From: Apricaphanius iberus
Taxonomy: Eukaryota; Chordata; Actinopteri; Cyprinodontiformes; Aphaniidae
DNA: 64,000 bases
Assembly (NCBI GenBank): GCA_028564705.1
Contig: JAPXFQ010002856.1
Span: 62,001-126,000 of the forward strand
Direction: 5' to 3'
Shown: piece after piece, positions 10,253 to 22,169 of the stretch
Layout of the letters: each line of letters starts with the position of its first letter
How positions within the stretch are numbered: position 1 is the first letter of the stretch
Position numbers and translations under genes: made by a program
The notes under the pieces: model-generated
The model's database searches: none
Seen by the model: only the letters and a program-made list of their open reading frames with translations
Told to the model about the DNA's origin: nothing

Positions 10253-13200
10253 AAAAACATCACTGCAAAATGTTAGAGAAAACTATTAGCTGGTTTATAT
10301 AAGTTTAAGTCATTTTTGAATTAGTGCTTCCACCAAAAGAAGGAATAAATTAATCGGATGAAGCTGCTAAGCAAACAGGATACAAGTTAGGGCAGATCTC
10401 TTATTGCCTTAGGAAGCCTCTATGTTTCACATAGCTGAAAATAGTTATTTTATATTTCATACATTTTGCCCCCAATTAAAGTCTGTTTAGGATTTGTACT
10501 CTCCTTTAATATCATTTCAGTGTTGAGAGCAAACAGAAACAATTTAAGCAAATTTAACAGTGTCTGGTTTAGGTTAAAGGAGGACTCAGATGCGGAGCGG
10601 CTTTTTGAGCTTTTATGGCCCATTTATTATAAGTCCAAAAGGTAGACAATAGCTGCTGATAAAACAGTGGCTAAAACGTGAAGAACTCAGGGACATAAAC
10701 GACAACAAACCAGCAGAAACATGACGGTAAAATGAAGCATAAATACTGGGAAGGGTGATGGAAGACAATGAACAGCTGAGGACAAGAGACAAGGAGCACC
10801 TGATGTCAATTAGACAAAGGAGGACACAGACTGATGAGGAGGATTAGGGAGACAAACAGGGAGGAGTGACGCAGACAAAGTAACATCATATTAACACTAC
10901 AATAAGTGTGTTTAGATTTTTATTAGCGTACATTTTCATCACAGAATTCTCCAAAATAGTTACGATTGTATAGAAAAGGTGCATACAGAGAAAGTTCAGC
11001 TGAAATTTGAACCCATAGTTCCTAGTCCAGAATCTGATATTTTACCAATGAGCCAACAAACCCATGTGGTGGTTAGAGAGCCAGAGCACATCATCAATCA
11101 GAACTGTAAACTTAAAATCTAAATATGACAGCACACACTTATTATAGTTTTATATTTAATTGTTTTCCTTCTGTTGGTGGAAGGACTGATTTAAAAATAA
11201 CTTAAATAAACCAACTTATTTTTTTCACCAATATGTTTCAGGACGTTTAGCAATTGCTGGAGAGGTTTTCTAACCAATCAGAGGCACAAAAAAAAGAGGC
11301 GGGACTAGGCCCCAACAGAAATAACCAATCATGCGAGAGAGCTTCTAACCAATCAGAAGCAAGGAAGGCGGGACTTGCCCCTACATACTGATGATTCCAA
11401 TATTCACTGTGTAGTTCTGACTAACAGCTCCTTCATGTCGCGGTTTTGTTTCGGAATGTAACCTAAACTGGGTGTTAAACTCCATCTAAGGTTAAATACC
11501 GACATGATTTTTGTTTTGCGTTACACTTTTCTAAATTTTAGTAAACGTATTTAGTTTAAGAGTTGTGTTACAGTTAGTCAGGCAGAGGACAGAAACGTGC
11601 ATGTTGCTGTTTCTCCCACTGCTGCACTGAACTGTAATACACTGAAAATAGTGAAGACAAAAACACAGACAGCATTCTTTCATACCACAGAACAGGAAAA
11701 ATTAATGAAAACACAGCTAAATTAGACCTTTAATTAGATAAACTGACTGTATATTTATTACATGAATGTGAACTTTAAAATGTTTTCACCAAGCTCAGTG
11801 CTTCAGACCTGAACGGCATACAGATAATAATTTATTTTAATATAGTTTAAATGGATCATAAACTGTTCTCAGGTATAACTGTTCAATTTCCAACTGTTAA
11901 TTATTATTTTCTATGTGAATTCACACATTAAACAAACTTTTATAAGAAAATAAAAAACTGTAAGTGAATCTTAATTAAGAGCAAACTGCATTTAAAATGT
12001 CTGATTGGACGATTTTACATCAGAACATTTTATGTCAGATTTTGTTTTCAGTGTTGAACTCACTGAAGAACCTGGACATATGAACCCTTCAAAATAAAAT
12101 GTTTATTTTTCTAATTTCCAACAGTCTAAAAATATGTTTGCTTACTTTAATCTAATGATTGTAATTATCTTTTTTACTACATTACTACATCTTCTTCAGG
12201 GATAAAAAAATGAAAAAAAGAATCAACCTGGCGATTTACTTCAAAAGCTTTAAACAGATTAACCACCAAATAACCTTCAACCATATAATTCAATTATTTT
12301 AATCTCAAAGAAAAACAACAATCTACAGATTAAAATAAGATTAACAGAACCAGATATTGTGTGAAATAACTATTATTTGTAAAGAACAAGGAGATAATTA
12401 AGAATTATCTTGTTGAATCTTTTCTACTATTAAGAACATTGTTATATTTTCAGTTGACTGATAGATTTAGTACAAAAATGAATACAAATAAATTACAAAA
12501 CCAGATAAGATACAGAAATTATAACAAATATATTTATCTTTCTGTTGTTTAAAATAATTTCACCTTAACATTTTAGTGATCTGTAGTCAGAAAAGAGTTT
12601 TACCATCTATAGATGATGATGTACTGATGAGACTCACTTAAATATCTATTTGTGGCCATTGTGGTAAACAGAAAATAAATTGTTTTGACTATAAAAGTCA
12701 TTTTAATGGAAGATGAATAGAGATGTGGTTTAATATTGATGAAACAGAAAAGGAAAGACAGAGACGGTCATGAAAGGAAATCCACAGATGGACAAGAAGA
12801 AAGATTTCTGTCAACAGGAAACTCTTTTACCCAAGGATGAATAAACAACTGGGAACAAGGCTTTAAGGTGAGGAAGGAGTCTGAACAACAAGGACACAGA
12901 AAAGTTTAATTGTTCCAACAGAAAACTGCAGCAGAGAATCAGGAGGGAGAAAACTAAGATGATGTTTGATTCCTCTGGTGAAGAAAATCATGTTTAATTC
13001 AGAAACACTTTACATAAATCTTTGCTATGACTCCTACTTTATGAAGAAAAACTCAATTTTCCACAGAAAGTTTAATCTGGACTAATTAAAGGTTCTTTAA
13101 TCTGACAGGAAACTTCTTTATAAAGCAACAGGAACCGCCTTCAGAACCAGAACTGGGCAGCAACTTGAATAAAGAGGCTGAAATACGAGATAAAATAATC

Positions 13201-14834
13201 AGAACTCAGATGGTTTTCATTTAGACTCATCAACTGGCTTTCTAAAACATATTTGCATTAAATTAGTACCTAAAAAATATTTAGCTTCAATATATTCCTG
13301 ATGTTCCAGATGTACTTTATCTATGGAGAGAAGTTGTGTTTATAAATGAGGATTCATGCCTGAAAAGCTTCGTAGTGAAAACTGGACAAATAACTGGAAT
13401 GTTTCATTTTGAAGTCACACATTATTAAAAATAACCGCTTTTGTATTTTAAGCCAAAATTAGGGATAAAATCCACCTGGAGGATCTTTTTAGAGAACAGT
13501 TTTATCCTCAGTGTGGGACATGTAGTCAGTGATATCAGAGTGATTTTTTCTAAAGAGGTAGAAACTAAGATGGAGCTGCAATAAACAGAACTACTCAGTT
13601 ACAGGATCAACGTGTTTCTTTGGTGTTTTCTGTTCACAATCTGAAGCTTTTGGGAAAATCCCCACAGGAAACACATCACCTCCACTTGATGTGAAATATG
13701 TAGCTTCCTGCTTTTACACGGTTCTGATCTTATATGACTGGGACCGTTTAAGAACATTATTTAACACCTGCACTCAGGTCAAAGTATGAGACGCTCGCTG
13801 TTTATTTTACCAGCTGGTTAAAAGTTTTTTATCCAAGGAAACGTGGGTGATTGCATTTAGTGGTTGACCTGCAGCAATCCCTCATACTGATCATGAACGT
13901 GGCGACAAGAGAACAAACTCCTTCACCAACCTCATCATAAATAATATAATGAATAATTTAAAATGTATTCATTTGTGATTAATAAATATGTAGTAAACAA
14001 ATATGTACCACAGGACTTAAGTTGCAGTAATTAAACATTTATTCAAACCAAGATGCTTTAATAAATCAGACGAAGACGCCTGAGATTCTACCAACTTCAT
14101 CCTGAAGAAGTATCTATCTATATGATGATGATAATAGTATGAATGACTCAATCTGTAAAATGCAGTTAGTTGTTGGGAAACAGGTCAGTTTGCATCATAT
14201 ACTGTGTATGATGATGTTCCTCCTCGCTTGATCAAACAAAACCTTATTAAATAACCTCCTTAAAGTGAAGGAATCTTTCTCATCATTTTATTTTAAAAAA
14301 ATTTCTGATATATATTATAAATAATTACATTATAACATATATGGCATTTCAAAAATTCTTATGAAGCTGTTGATTAATAATGAATATGAAACATATTTCA
14401 CTGATAATCGACATGTTGGTTTAATTCTAATAATTTTTTATTCAGAATCTGTCAGAGGTGTAAATAATTTTAGGTTTAAATGTTGATTGAACAAAAACAT
14501 CATAAAACTGTAGACAGATTATTCTCTAAAACTAAAAAATGGTGATTTGCAAAGAAAATAAGTTTTAGAGAAAGATTATGAAAAACCTTTAGACTACAGT
14601 CTGGAATGAAAGATGATAATCAGATTTTCTCTATAAGGACCAAAAGAGTTAAAACTTATTTTCATGGCTGCAGATGGAGCGCTGTGGGGGGAGCAGAGTG
14701 CAGGTTTAAACTATTTCAGATAATTCAGATAGTGACACAGTTTCAAAGTGAGAAGACAGATGTGTTCATAGAGGAAATGATGGGATCCAAGAAAGAAGAA
14801 GAAGATCTGTCTGATGATATTTAGTTTAACTTAC
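10253..14834. other. Non-coding AT-rich stretch downstream of locus A
   Basis: No protein-like frame was found on either strand. About 10570-10880 looks like an old interspersed repeat (GGGAAGGGTGATGGAAGACA, GGGAGGAGTGACGCAGACAA). The CCAAT-rich segment lies at 11250-11410. The rest is AT-rich sequence without a recognisable element. I looked here for later HSPA12 exons of locus A and saw none. Confidence 0.5.
11250..11410 (+). repeat. CCAAT-rich segment (copy 2) with internal tandem repeat
   Basis: Holds three CCAAT boxes. TTCTAACCAATCAGAGGC with AAGAGGCGGGACTAGGCCCC, and TTCTAACCAATCAGAAGC with AAGGAAGGCGGGACTTGCCCC, form a direct repeat with a spacing of about 67 bases. Its right half is repeated in inverted orientation at 8485-8570. 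No gene start is evident nearby, so it may be the end of an unrecognised mobile element. Confidence 0.65.
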
Positions 14835-15118
14835 TATGTTACGGATCCTCCCCTTGAAGTCTTCAAATAAATAATGTTTCTCAGCTTCTTCTCTTCTCAT
14901 ATTGCTGAATGCTGTTTTAGCTTTATAACCAAACTTCAGGAATTCTTCATGTTCATCAAACAGGATGCAGGTTGGAGTCTTTGAGGTTTCCAGTCCAAGT
15001 CCATTACTCCATCTCTTTAACTGGGTCTCTCCTCCTTCCTCTCTGGGTTTAACATTGAAGGCATAGCCGCTGTATCCTGAACCAAAGTCTATGGCTACGA
15101 TTAAAGAGTTAGCTCCAG
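14835..15118 (-). CDS. hspa12-like: HSPA12-like first ATPase exon (locus A, truncated copy)
   Basis: A 284-base exon, phase 1 in and phase 0 out, homologous to the N-terminal part of HSPA12A/B, atypical HSP70-family proteins. It carries the phosphate-1 loop AIDFGSGYSGYAF, then LKRWSNGLGLET, KTPTCILFDEHEEFLKFGY and REEAEKHYLFEDF. The reading frame is intact, with the same length and donor position as the locus B exon (50274-50557). No later HSPA12 exon follows down to 10250, so it can only give a truncated ATPase fragment. The upstream V2 exon splices to it in frame (VK-AGANSLIVAIDFG). It may be a pseudogene end, or a tail exon if an unseen terminal exon exists. Confidence 0.8.
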
Positions 15119-15532
15119 CTGGTTAGAAAGGAGGAGAAAGTTAGAATCTGAATAATAACCAGTTACACACTGTTTTTACTGTAACATGTTATCATAGTTA
15201 TTTTTAGTATATGCTTATAGTATTTACTGTGATTATGCAGTTATAGACACCAAAACCCTTTATGACACAATGAACAGAGAACATGAAAATATGGATACTG
15301 CTCCATAAAATCGGATTATTGATATAAAACCCAAGAAATACCTTTTGTTTTATAGCCTATTGTTAATAGTGTTTCTATTCTTTATTAAATTGCTTTCTTC
15401 TGTATTAAAGATAATTTTCCTACAACATGTATCCTCATTCTAACCTTTCTATCAATAACTCAGAATAAAAACTAACTGCACTAGTTTTATTAAAGATATG
15501 AATAAAAAGTGACCTTTATTTACAGTACTGAC

Positions 15533-15850
15533 CTTTGACATTCAGCAGTACTGGTTTAATGGTCAGGATTTTTTCTGAGCCATCATAGACGGTGCAGGTG
15601 TATGTGTTTGTGTCTTCACTTCTGGGTTTCTTCAGGGTCAAACTGAAGTCTCCAAATTTTACTTTTTCCTTCATCTTTGTTCTGTCTTTATACTGCTGGT
15701 GTTGAAGTTTATTCAAGTCCCCTTTATTAATGTAGACCATCCTCCCAGAGCTGTTTCTCCACTTTACTGTGACTTCTTCAGGCAGATGGACCGCAGTTTT
15801 AAAGGGCAGCAGAACAGACTCCACCCCTGAATCCACCTCCACCCTGTAGA
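15533..15850 (-). CDS. Ig V-set exon, V2 type (locus A)
   Basis: A 318-base phase 1-1 exon for a V-like Ig domain of about 106 residues. It starts VYRVEVDSGVESVLLPF and keeps the C-strand Trp (VKWRNSS), YKDRTKM, GDFSLTLKKP and the F-strand Cys (TYTCTVYDG). The B-strand cysteine position is Phe (LLPF), so the usual intradomain disulfide cannot form. One sequon, NSS. The donor (AAAG|GTCAGT) lies 414 bases upstream of the HSPA12-like exon and matches its phase. The nearest known architecture is the fish V-set/TM/V-set protein family. Confidence 0.83.
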
Positions 15851-15959
15851 CTGAGAAACAGATCAACAGCAATAACAGCAGTAGAACTGATTTTGTTGAT
15901 GTTCTCAGTAATCAGAACTTGCACTATATGGCAACCCAAAAGTCCCCTAATCGTGGATT

Positions 15960-16437
15960 ACGGATAAAACGCTAACGTTAATGTACCTTGCATTGACTGT
16001 AGAGTTGTGGCTGATATTCATGCAGATATGTGATGAGGATAAAAGTGTTGCTGCCTCTCGGAGACACTTTTTTCCTCCATGTTCTGCAAACAGCATAGCT
16101 GTCTTCTATCAGCTATCACTCTGTATTCTTCAAATACCCCAAATATGTCCATATTTCCGACTTTATGTTCTTTGAGGGCTGATAAATGTCCTGAGCGCTG
16201 CCGTCTCCTTCTGCCATAATTTCATTTTAGAGAAAGTTTTGCTTGTAAACTACAAAGTGCATATGTACAGCAATTTCAGCAGATAGGATGGTGGCTGGTA
16301 AGGCTCAACGTGCCTACACCGCGGAAACGGTAAACCACAGAGATAACATGTTGCTTTTTTTAAAAACAAGACGGCATTTATTATTGTCAACATTATTACC
16401 GGGGTTTACCGTGACACCGGTAACCGTAACATCCCTA
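15960..16437 (-). mobile_element. ZBED-type hAT 5' fragment with decayed BED finger
   Basis: The right end (…GTAACATCCCTA, 16437) is a typical hAT terminus on the minus strand. A start codon at 16216 begins MAEGDGSAQDIYQPSKNIKS, then EIWTYFGYLKNTE and a stop. In another frame: YAVCRTWRKKVSPRGSNTF, LHEYQPQLYSQCK. These are BED zinc-finger features, with the second metal Cys changed to Trp. It lies in the intron between the TM and V2 exons of locus A. Confidence 0.65.
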
Positions 16438-16659
16438 CCAGGCATCCAACTGACCAGATCCAAACGTACGGTTGATATCTGTTGCTTCTGATGTCTGCCT
16501 GCTCGTCTGATACAGAACTTATCAGAACATTTCACACAGAAGGCTTTTGTTTCATCTACATGACCTACTGCCATAGATGAATTCACTAAATAGAATAAGT
16601 AAACATAATCCTAATTACCTAAGAAATATTCCATTACACAGTGATAGTTGTAAACTTAC

Positions 16660-16758
16660 CTGATATGAAATAATGTCGGAAATGAAATAGAAGGCCTCCA
16701 GAAACAGGAAGAAGAATCAGCAGAACCAGGAGAATTATCGCCCAAGTTGGAAATTTTT
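16660..16758 (-). CDS. Transmembrane cassette exon (locus A)
   Basis: A 99-base phase 1-1 exon coding EKFPTWAIILL, a run of hydrophobic residues, then GGLLFHFRHYFIS. The acceptor is TTCTACAG at 16759 and the donor CAG|GTAAGT at 16659. It is a single membrane helix followed by a short basic/aromatic juxtamembrane tail. It joins in frame to the V2 exon (reads FIS-VYRVEV). The seven TM exons of locus B are clear paralogues; locus A has only this one. Confidence 0.82.
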
Positions 16759-18845
16759 CTGTAGAAAACAATTAAGACTGGTTAAATTTTAAACATGCAT
16801 ACCATTTTGTTTTCTGTCTAAAATTATAGTTTGAAGAACTATGTTTTCGTAATTCTTGGAGTGTCCTTTATAATTGTCTTTGAACATTGTAGAAATATTT
16901 TACTTGTAATTTTCTTTACGTCAGTGAGCGAAAATATAGGTTTTTATGAGTCTGCTACATGAAGTAACTAGAAATGTAGAAATGTTAAATAGCATAAAAT
17001 TAACCATAGATTTTGAATTTACAAAATTTGATCAAGAGTTTTCCAAACGCTTAAATTAAATTAATTTCCAGTGATTTATATAGTATTGATTGACTATAAA
17101 TTTCAATGCCTTAACATAAAATTAATATGTGTTATAAGTTATTGTTCAGTAAAAGTACGTAAAAATGAAAAATTCTCTCCAGCATCTACCAGGAAAAGAC
17201 CAAAGTAATCATTCCTAAAAGTGCTCAAAGGACATAATCAAAATAAGTTAAGAACTTAACACCAAACATACACATATAATCCTGTTAAATGAATTAGATT
17301 ATTTGTTCCATTGAGGTTGTTGGTAAAAAAAAAAAACTTTAAGCAGGTAATAAACATACTTTTCATTAAGCCCACATTTCTGTATTCAGATGTTTTTAAT
17401 CAGTTTGATTTAATTTTCTAATATTAATTTATTTGCTCATTATCTGTAAGTAGAAAATTAATCAGAATTAACAGTTACTGGAATTAACTAAATATGATTT
17501 AACTCAGACACCAGGACCATTCCTGTCTATAAAAGAGAAAAACTATCCTGGGATTTCCTTGCTTAGAAAGGTTATAGTAATGGAATAAAACATTTTCCAT
17601 ATCAGTTTTTTCATGGTAATGGTGCTTTAGGTCTTCTGCTAGATGGAAAACAAGTGAACCAATGAATGAAAAAGAGGAGACTTGATAGACCTAAAGCTGA
17701 GACAGGAAATTATCAAGTCATTTCTGCAACGACAGCAAAAAATAATCTAACTGGCCTGACTGATTTCTGTTGAGGTTGTTACTGTACCAAGAGATTATTT
17801 TAGGACAAAGCTCTCAGTAACCGACCTATAAATCATGTGTATATGAACATTTTCAGCAATAGAGACTTATTGTTCAAACTTTTTATAATTATAAACAGCG
17901 TGCAACTGGATACAAAGTGTGTTATACATGTTTTTACCAAGGTATTTAAAACAAAAAATTGTGCATAATAGGGGTGTAACGGCACAAAAAAAAAAAAAAA
18001 ACAGTTCGATACGTATTTGGGCTTTGAGAGGTTAGAGTTAACACTAGTTATGATTCGGTATGTTTTCACAATGCATCAATAAAACCAATTAAAAATTTAA
18101 TAAAAAGTTTATTTAAAAAACTTATTTAAATTAAAATAAAGGCATTTTTTTTTCAGTTAGCCATAAACCAAAAATAATTTGTTATTTCTGAAATTTCTTT
18201 TATTTTAAAACTTAAGAAAGTGAAAAGTATAAACTAACTGATTTTTAAGTATAAATATATAACAGTATAAGGAACCCTAACCATTGACTGGATAGACAAT
18301 TGATACAACAATATAACCACTTAAATACGGTCAATATTTAGAAAATGTAAAATAAGCCCATATTTAACAATCACACATCTCTAAATCACTGGAGTTTTTT
18401 TTTTATGTATAGACAACTACAATGTCACAGTCATATCTATACAGTGCTCTAAAGTATCCATGTTTAAACTCCTAACTGCAGCCATGCTTGTATTACTGAA
18501 CAATAAAACGTTAATTTATTAACATCAGACTTATTGTTGTCTGTCATTCAAAGTTTCTTCTGCTTTTTTATATAATCCGAATATTTTCTAGGGAGAATAT
18601 CTCATGACTAAATTCATTCTACAAGTTTTATCCAATGTGACTTTGAAGTACAGTGAAGTTCTGAGAGCGACCCATCACTAGTATTTGTTGATTCCTCCTG
18701 CATGCCTACTTGCTGGATTTTATACACTTATACTGTTACCATGAAAGTGATAGAAACACCTGAAGTCAATAGCTAGGCATGACCCAAGTACTTTTGACAG
18801 TAAAAAATGTGTGTGTGTGTGTGTATGTGTGTTTGTGTAACTGAC
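16759..18845. other. Intron between V1 and TM, locus A
   Basis: AT-rich, with no further TM or Ig exon visible. TAGGGGTGTAACGGCAC at 17969 begins a fish hAT-like MITE fragment running to roughly 18390, with no clear matching right end. A (GT)n-rich tract lies at 18808-18838, close to the V1 donor. Confidence 0.45.
18808..18838 (+). repeat. (GT)n microsatellite
   Basis: An uninterrupted TG/GT run with one or two substitutions, starting some 10 bases inside the intron after the V1 donor at 18845. Such tracts next to a donor can affect splicing, but nothing here proves it. Confidence 0.85.
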
Positions 18846-19190
18846 CTCTGACATGCATCTGAACCCCTGACAGCATTTGTTCTTCTGTTTCATGACGAAT
18901 GCTGCAGATGTAGACACCGCTGTCTGCTAGTTGGGGTTCTCTCAGAGTGAGGCTGAAGTCACCAGACTCTCCAGCATCAGATCTCATCGATGTTCGTCCA
19001 CTGAACAGAACGTTTTGTGCTTGGAGATCGTCTCCTTCCCTCCGTTGATGGACGGTGTTGGGATTGAGATCAAAGCGGCTCCATTTCACTGAGAGAATCT
19101 TTCCTAATGTTTCGTTGCTCTGACAGGGCAGCACAACAGGTTCAGTTCCTTCATAGACATCAAATGTCACCGTCAAAGAATCCTGAGAGG
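18846..19190 (-). CDS. Ig V-set exon, V1 type (locus A, second)
   Basis: A 345-base phase 1-1 exon with the same layout as the exon at 29746-30090: Cys in VVLPCQS, Trp in SVKWSRFD, VHQRREGDDL, GRTSMRSD, and SGVYICSIR. It has one N-glycosylation sequon (NET), near the B-C loop. The acceptor is CCTTTCAG, the donor AGAG|GTCAG. It may be the second V domain of one protein (leader-V1-V1-TM), an alternative V1, or the start of a neighbouring gene whose leader is missing. A (CA)n run follows immediately in the intron. Confidence 0.83.
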
Positions 19191-19984
19191 CTGAAAGGAC
19201 AATTAAAGAAAATACACTTTTTAAATTCATATGTTAAATAAATATATTTAAATCGAAGACGGAGTATATGTGGCGTCTCAATTATTTTTAATGCATTTTC
19301 AATACTTTAAGAAAGTGTTTGATTTGTAAATCAAACAATACCAGAGCACAAAAAGCGATGTGAGAGCAAAGTTCATTGGGGCCAATTAAGTATACCAGAA
19401 CACACAAACAACCATTGGCATAATGAGTCTGTAATCTGTGCTACGGAAAAGTTCTGTGCAGCAGGAGTGGGCTAAATTATTAAGCAGTGTGAGAGAAAGT
19501 GATGAAAAAAGGGACAGATCAGTTATCTAAAACTGATCTGCAGTGTCAAAAAAGGCAGTTTCAATGACATAAAAGCCCGTTTTGCCATGGACGCAAAGAA
19601 GAGAAGAGTAAACTTGAGCATTGTGCTGTATGAAAACTAATCAACCTGGGAGAATCATGAGGAGTTTTCAACAAATAACTGATTGTGAGCACATTGTTAA
19701 AGTTGACACAATTTCCTTTCAACTTTTTGTTCCCCGCCCTCATTATTTTAAACTTTTCTCCTGCTTCATAGTCCCCCTCCCTCTCCCCTATTTGACTTTT
19801 TCTTTTTTTCCCACCGTCCTTGCTATTAACATATACAGTAGATTGAGTTAAAGTTTTTAAGTGTTCATCATTTTGTTTGATGGAGTCGAAAAATCCCATC
19901 AGAATTTAGTGTGTGAGTTTTTTTAAATGATAATGATGCATTCACTAGTAAGTAATTTTAATTCCTTTTAATTAATACTGAATC

Positions 19985-20260
19985 TAAATATACTGAAAAA
20001 AAATCCCCATTGTTTCATTAAACATGGGGCTGAACAATTTTAGAAAATAATCTAATTGCAATTTTTTTTCCCTTCATTATTGCAACCGCGATTTAATTTG
20101 CGATTACTTTTCTGGGGCTTTTCTCATGCATTTTTTAACTAATGCAAGCAAAAAAGATCAATATGTATTACAATATCAGATTTTTATAAATCCATAATTT
20201 ATTATTTTCCAGAGGCTAGACTTATTTGAAAATAAAGGCAAATGAAGCATGGCTTAATAT
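19985..20260 (+). mobile_element. Degenerate MITE fragment (GGGCTGAACAAT class)
   Basis: GGGGCTGAACAATTTTAGAA, then AATCTAATTGCAA and CCGCGATTTAATTTGCGATT resemble a common fish non-autonomous element with repeated GCGATT motifs. No clear TIR pair or target duplication. Confidence 0.45.
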
Positions 20261-20435
20261 AAACAACTTTATCTACTTAAATCATCACATTGAATGATGA
20301 TGGACGTTATTATGCAATCAAGGATTTCTTCCTGTAGATTCCTGCTGGTAAGCCCCTCTCAGGCCGGCTGCAATGTTTCCCCTCAAGGGGTCATCCAGGA
20401 AATAACGAGTTCTGAGATTTTATCTCAGGGAAATT

Positions 20436-21248
20436 TTAATCAAACGCAACTGGACTTGGTAATTTGTCTTGGAAGACGTTTCACCTCTTATCCAAGAGGC
20501 TTCATCAGTTCATGCTCGCCGCTGACCAGGCTGGGACTGGTCCAACTAACTGGTGTGGAGACTCAGCTATTTAACCTCTTGAACAAGAATCATTATGTCA
20601 TTGGATCCTTTGTGCTCCATGTCTTAACGACGGTCGTTGGCGTGCCGCCTATTGGTGGAGGTTAGGTTTCGGCTTCGTTAGTGCCCTATTGTGTTATAAC
20701 GACAGTCGTTGGAGTCACAGTTGTTACTGTTATTAGAGGCTAATTTGTTTGAGTCTTCTAGGGAGGGATGAAAGGGCAGCATTGTAAATTGGAGATAGGT
20801 GATGTCTCAGGCCTCCTCCTCTGTTTAGCGATGGTTTCTCTGCTTTTACATAGATGGCTTCTTTTACTCCTCTTTCAAACCATCTGTCCTCTCTGTCTAA
20901 TATCTGGACATTGCTGTCCTCAAAGGAGTGGGCTTTCTCCTTGAGATGTAAATGAACAGCAGAGTCCATGCCTGAGGAGTTAGCTCTCCTGTGTTGGGCC
21001 ATGCGTTTGTACAGTGGTTGTTTGGTTTCACCAATGTAGAGGTCCTTGCATTCTTCATTGCATTGGATTGCATACACCAGGTTGCTTTTGTGTGTGTGTG
21101 GTGTTCTGTCCTTGGGATGTACTAGTCTCTGTCTGAGTGTGTTGCTGGGTTTGAACTGATGAAGCCTCTTGGATAAGAGGTGAAACGTCTTCCAAGACAA
21201 ATTACCAAGTCCAGTTGCATTTGATTGAAATTTCCTTGAGATAACCAT
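20436..21248 (-). mobile_element. Penelope-like retroelement 3' part with GIY-YIG endonuclease
   Basis: The minus frame from 21248 gives FKPSNTLRQRLVHPKDRTP, then the GIY-YIG core NLVYAIQCNEECKDLYIGET, KRMAQHRRANSS, HLKEKAHSFEDSNVQILDRE and ERGVKEAIYVKAEKPSLNRG. This is the C-terminal endonuclease of Penelope-like elements (Neptune/Penelope type). The segment GAAGCCTCTTGGATAAGAGG and its neighbours at 21158-21245 recur inverted at 20436-20524, so the piece is flanked by inverted terminal sequence. The reverse-transcriptase part is missing. Confidence 0.8.
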
Positions 21249-21419
21249 GACCTGGATGAATGAGAATATTCACAGGCTTATTCTGAGATTTTAGTCTCCA
21301 TCGATGTTATGTAATTTGAGACTGGCTTGTTCACAGTCAGTTTGTTGCAAAATACTCCACTGTTTCCAGTTCGGCTTAAACTTTCTGCCGGTATTTGTTA
21401 TATAGCTCAGGTATGGCTA

Positions 21420-22007
21420 CCTGGCTAAATGTGTGTGTGTGAGATTGAATCATTTACAACTTGTTCATTATGCTTATTAAAGTCACAAACCCAGGTTTGG
21501 TCACAATGGCAACGGGCATCATATCCTTGGCTATGAACCCCGTTATAGCACGAGTTATTTCCGTGTTCTATTTCCAATCTCTAACGGATCTGTACCAAGT
21601 TCTTGCAACACACATTCATAGTTTGCTTGACAAATATGCAAAACAAATCAGTCTTACCACAGACATATGGACTTCTGATGTTAGCCAGGTGAGCATGCTA
21701 AGCATGATGGCTCAATGGTTAGACAAGTATTCAATATGCACAGGACGACTGGGGCTTTCACTGTTGACAGAAGATTATCTAAAGATTTATGCTGAAAAAA
21801 GGTTAATAAAATGAGTTGTACAATGTGTTGTTCAGTTTCTTTTCAGGTGGCAATAGTGCTGTAATTTATTGGATTAAATCAGAGTCATACACTGTTACTT
21901 TATTTTCCCAGGTACTTTTGAAAAAGTAATTATCAGTTGGTTATCGGATGTAAGGATTATGAATTATCGGTTATCGGATGTAAAAATTCATTATCGTGCA
22001 TCCCTAC
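21420..22007 (+). mobile_element. ZBED-type hAT transposase fragment and right end
   Basis: Plus-strand frame: VFYFQSLTDLYQVLATHIHS, then QISLTTDIWTSDVSQVSMLS and MAQWLDKY, a ZBED/hAT catalytic-core segment with the TTDIW motif. It runs into non-coding sequence with repeated GGTTATCGGATGTAA and ends GTGCATCCCTA, a hAT terminus. Internally deleted and immobile. Confidence 0.65.
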
Positions 22008-22169
22008 CCGATATAGCTCGGTTTATATCCCGATAACAATATACTTCACGAAATAGCAATTTTTCTGTCATTTCATGAATAGTTTATAAAACTTTTCAAC
22101 TTGGAAATAGAGTTTTAAATGATAGATGGCATAACACCCAGACTCATCATTTTGTGATTACCTTCCATC

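Noticed and set aside
14606..14824. 72-residue plus-strand frame next to the HSPA12 exon
   Set aside because: No known pattern and it abuts the minus-strand HSPA12 donor; chance frame.
10253..14834. Later HSPA12 exons of locus A
   Set aside because: Searched by eye for the TVPTIWD, LVVDCG and LVGGLAES blocks on the minus strand; none found.
20294..20665. 123-residue plus-strand frame
   Set aside because: Overlaps the Penelope-like terminal sequence; composition is that of non-coding repeat.
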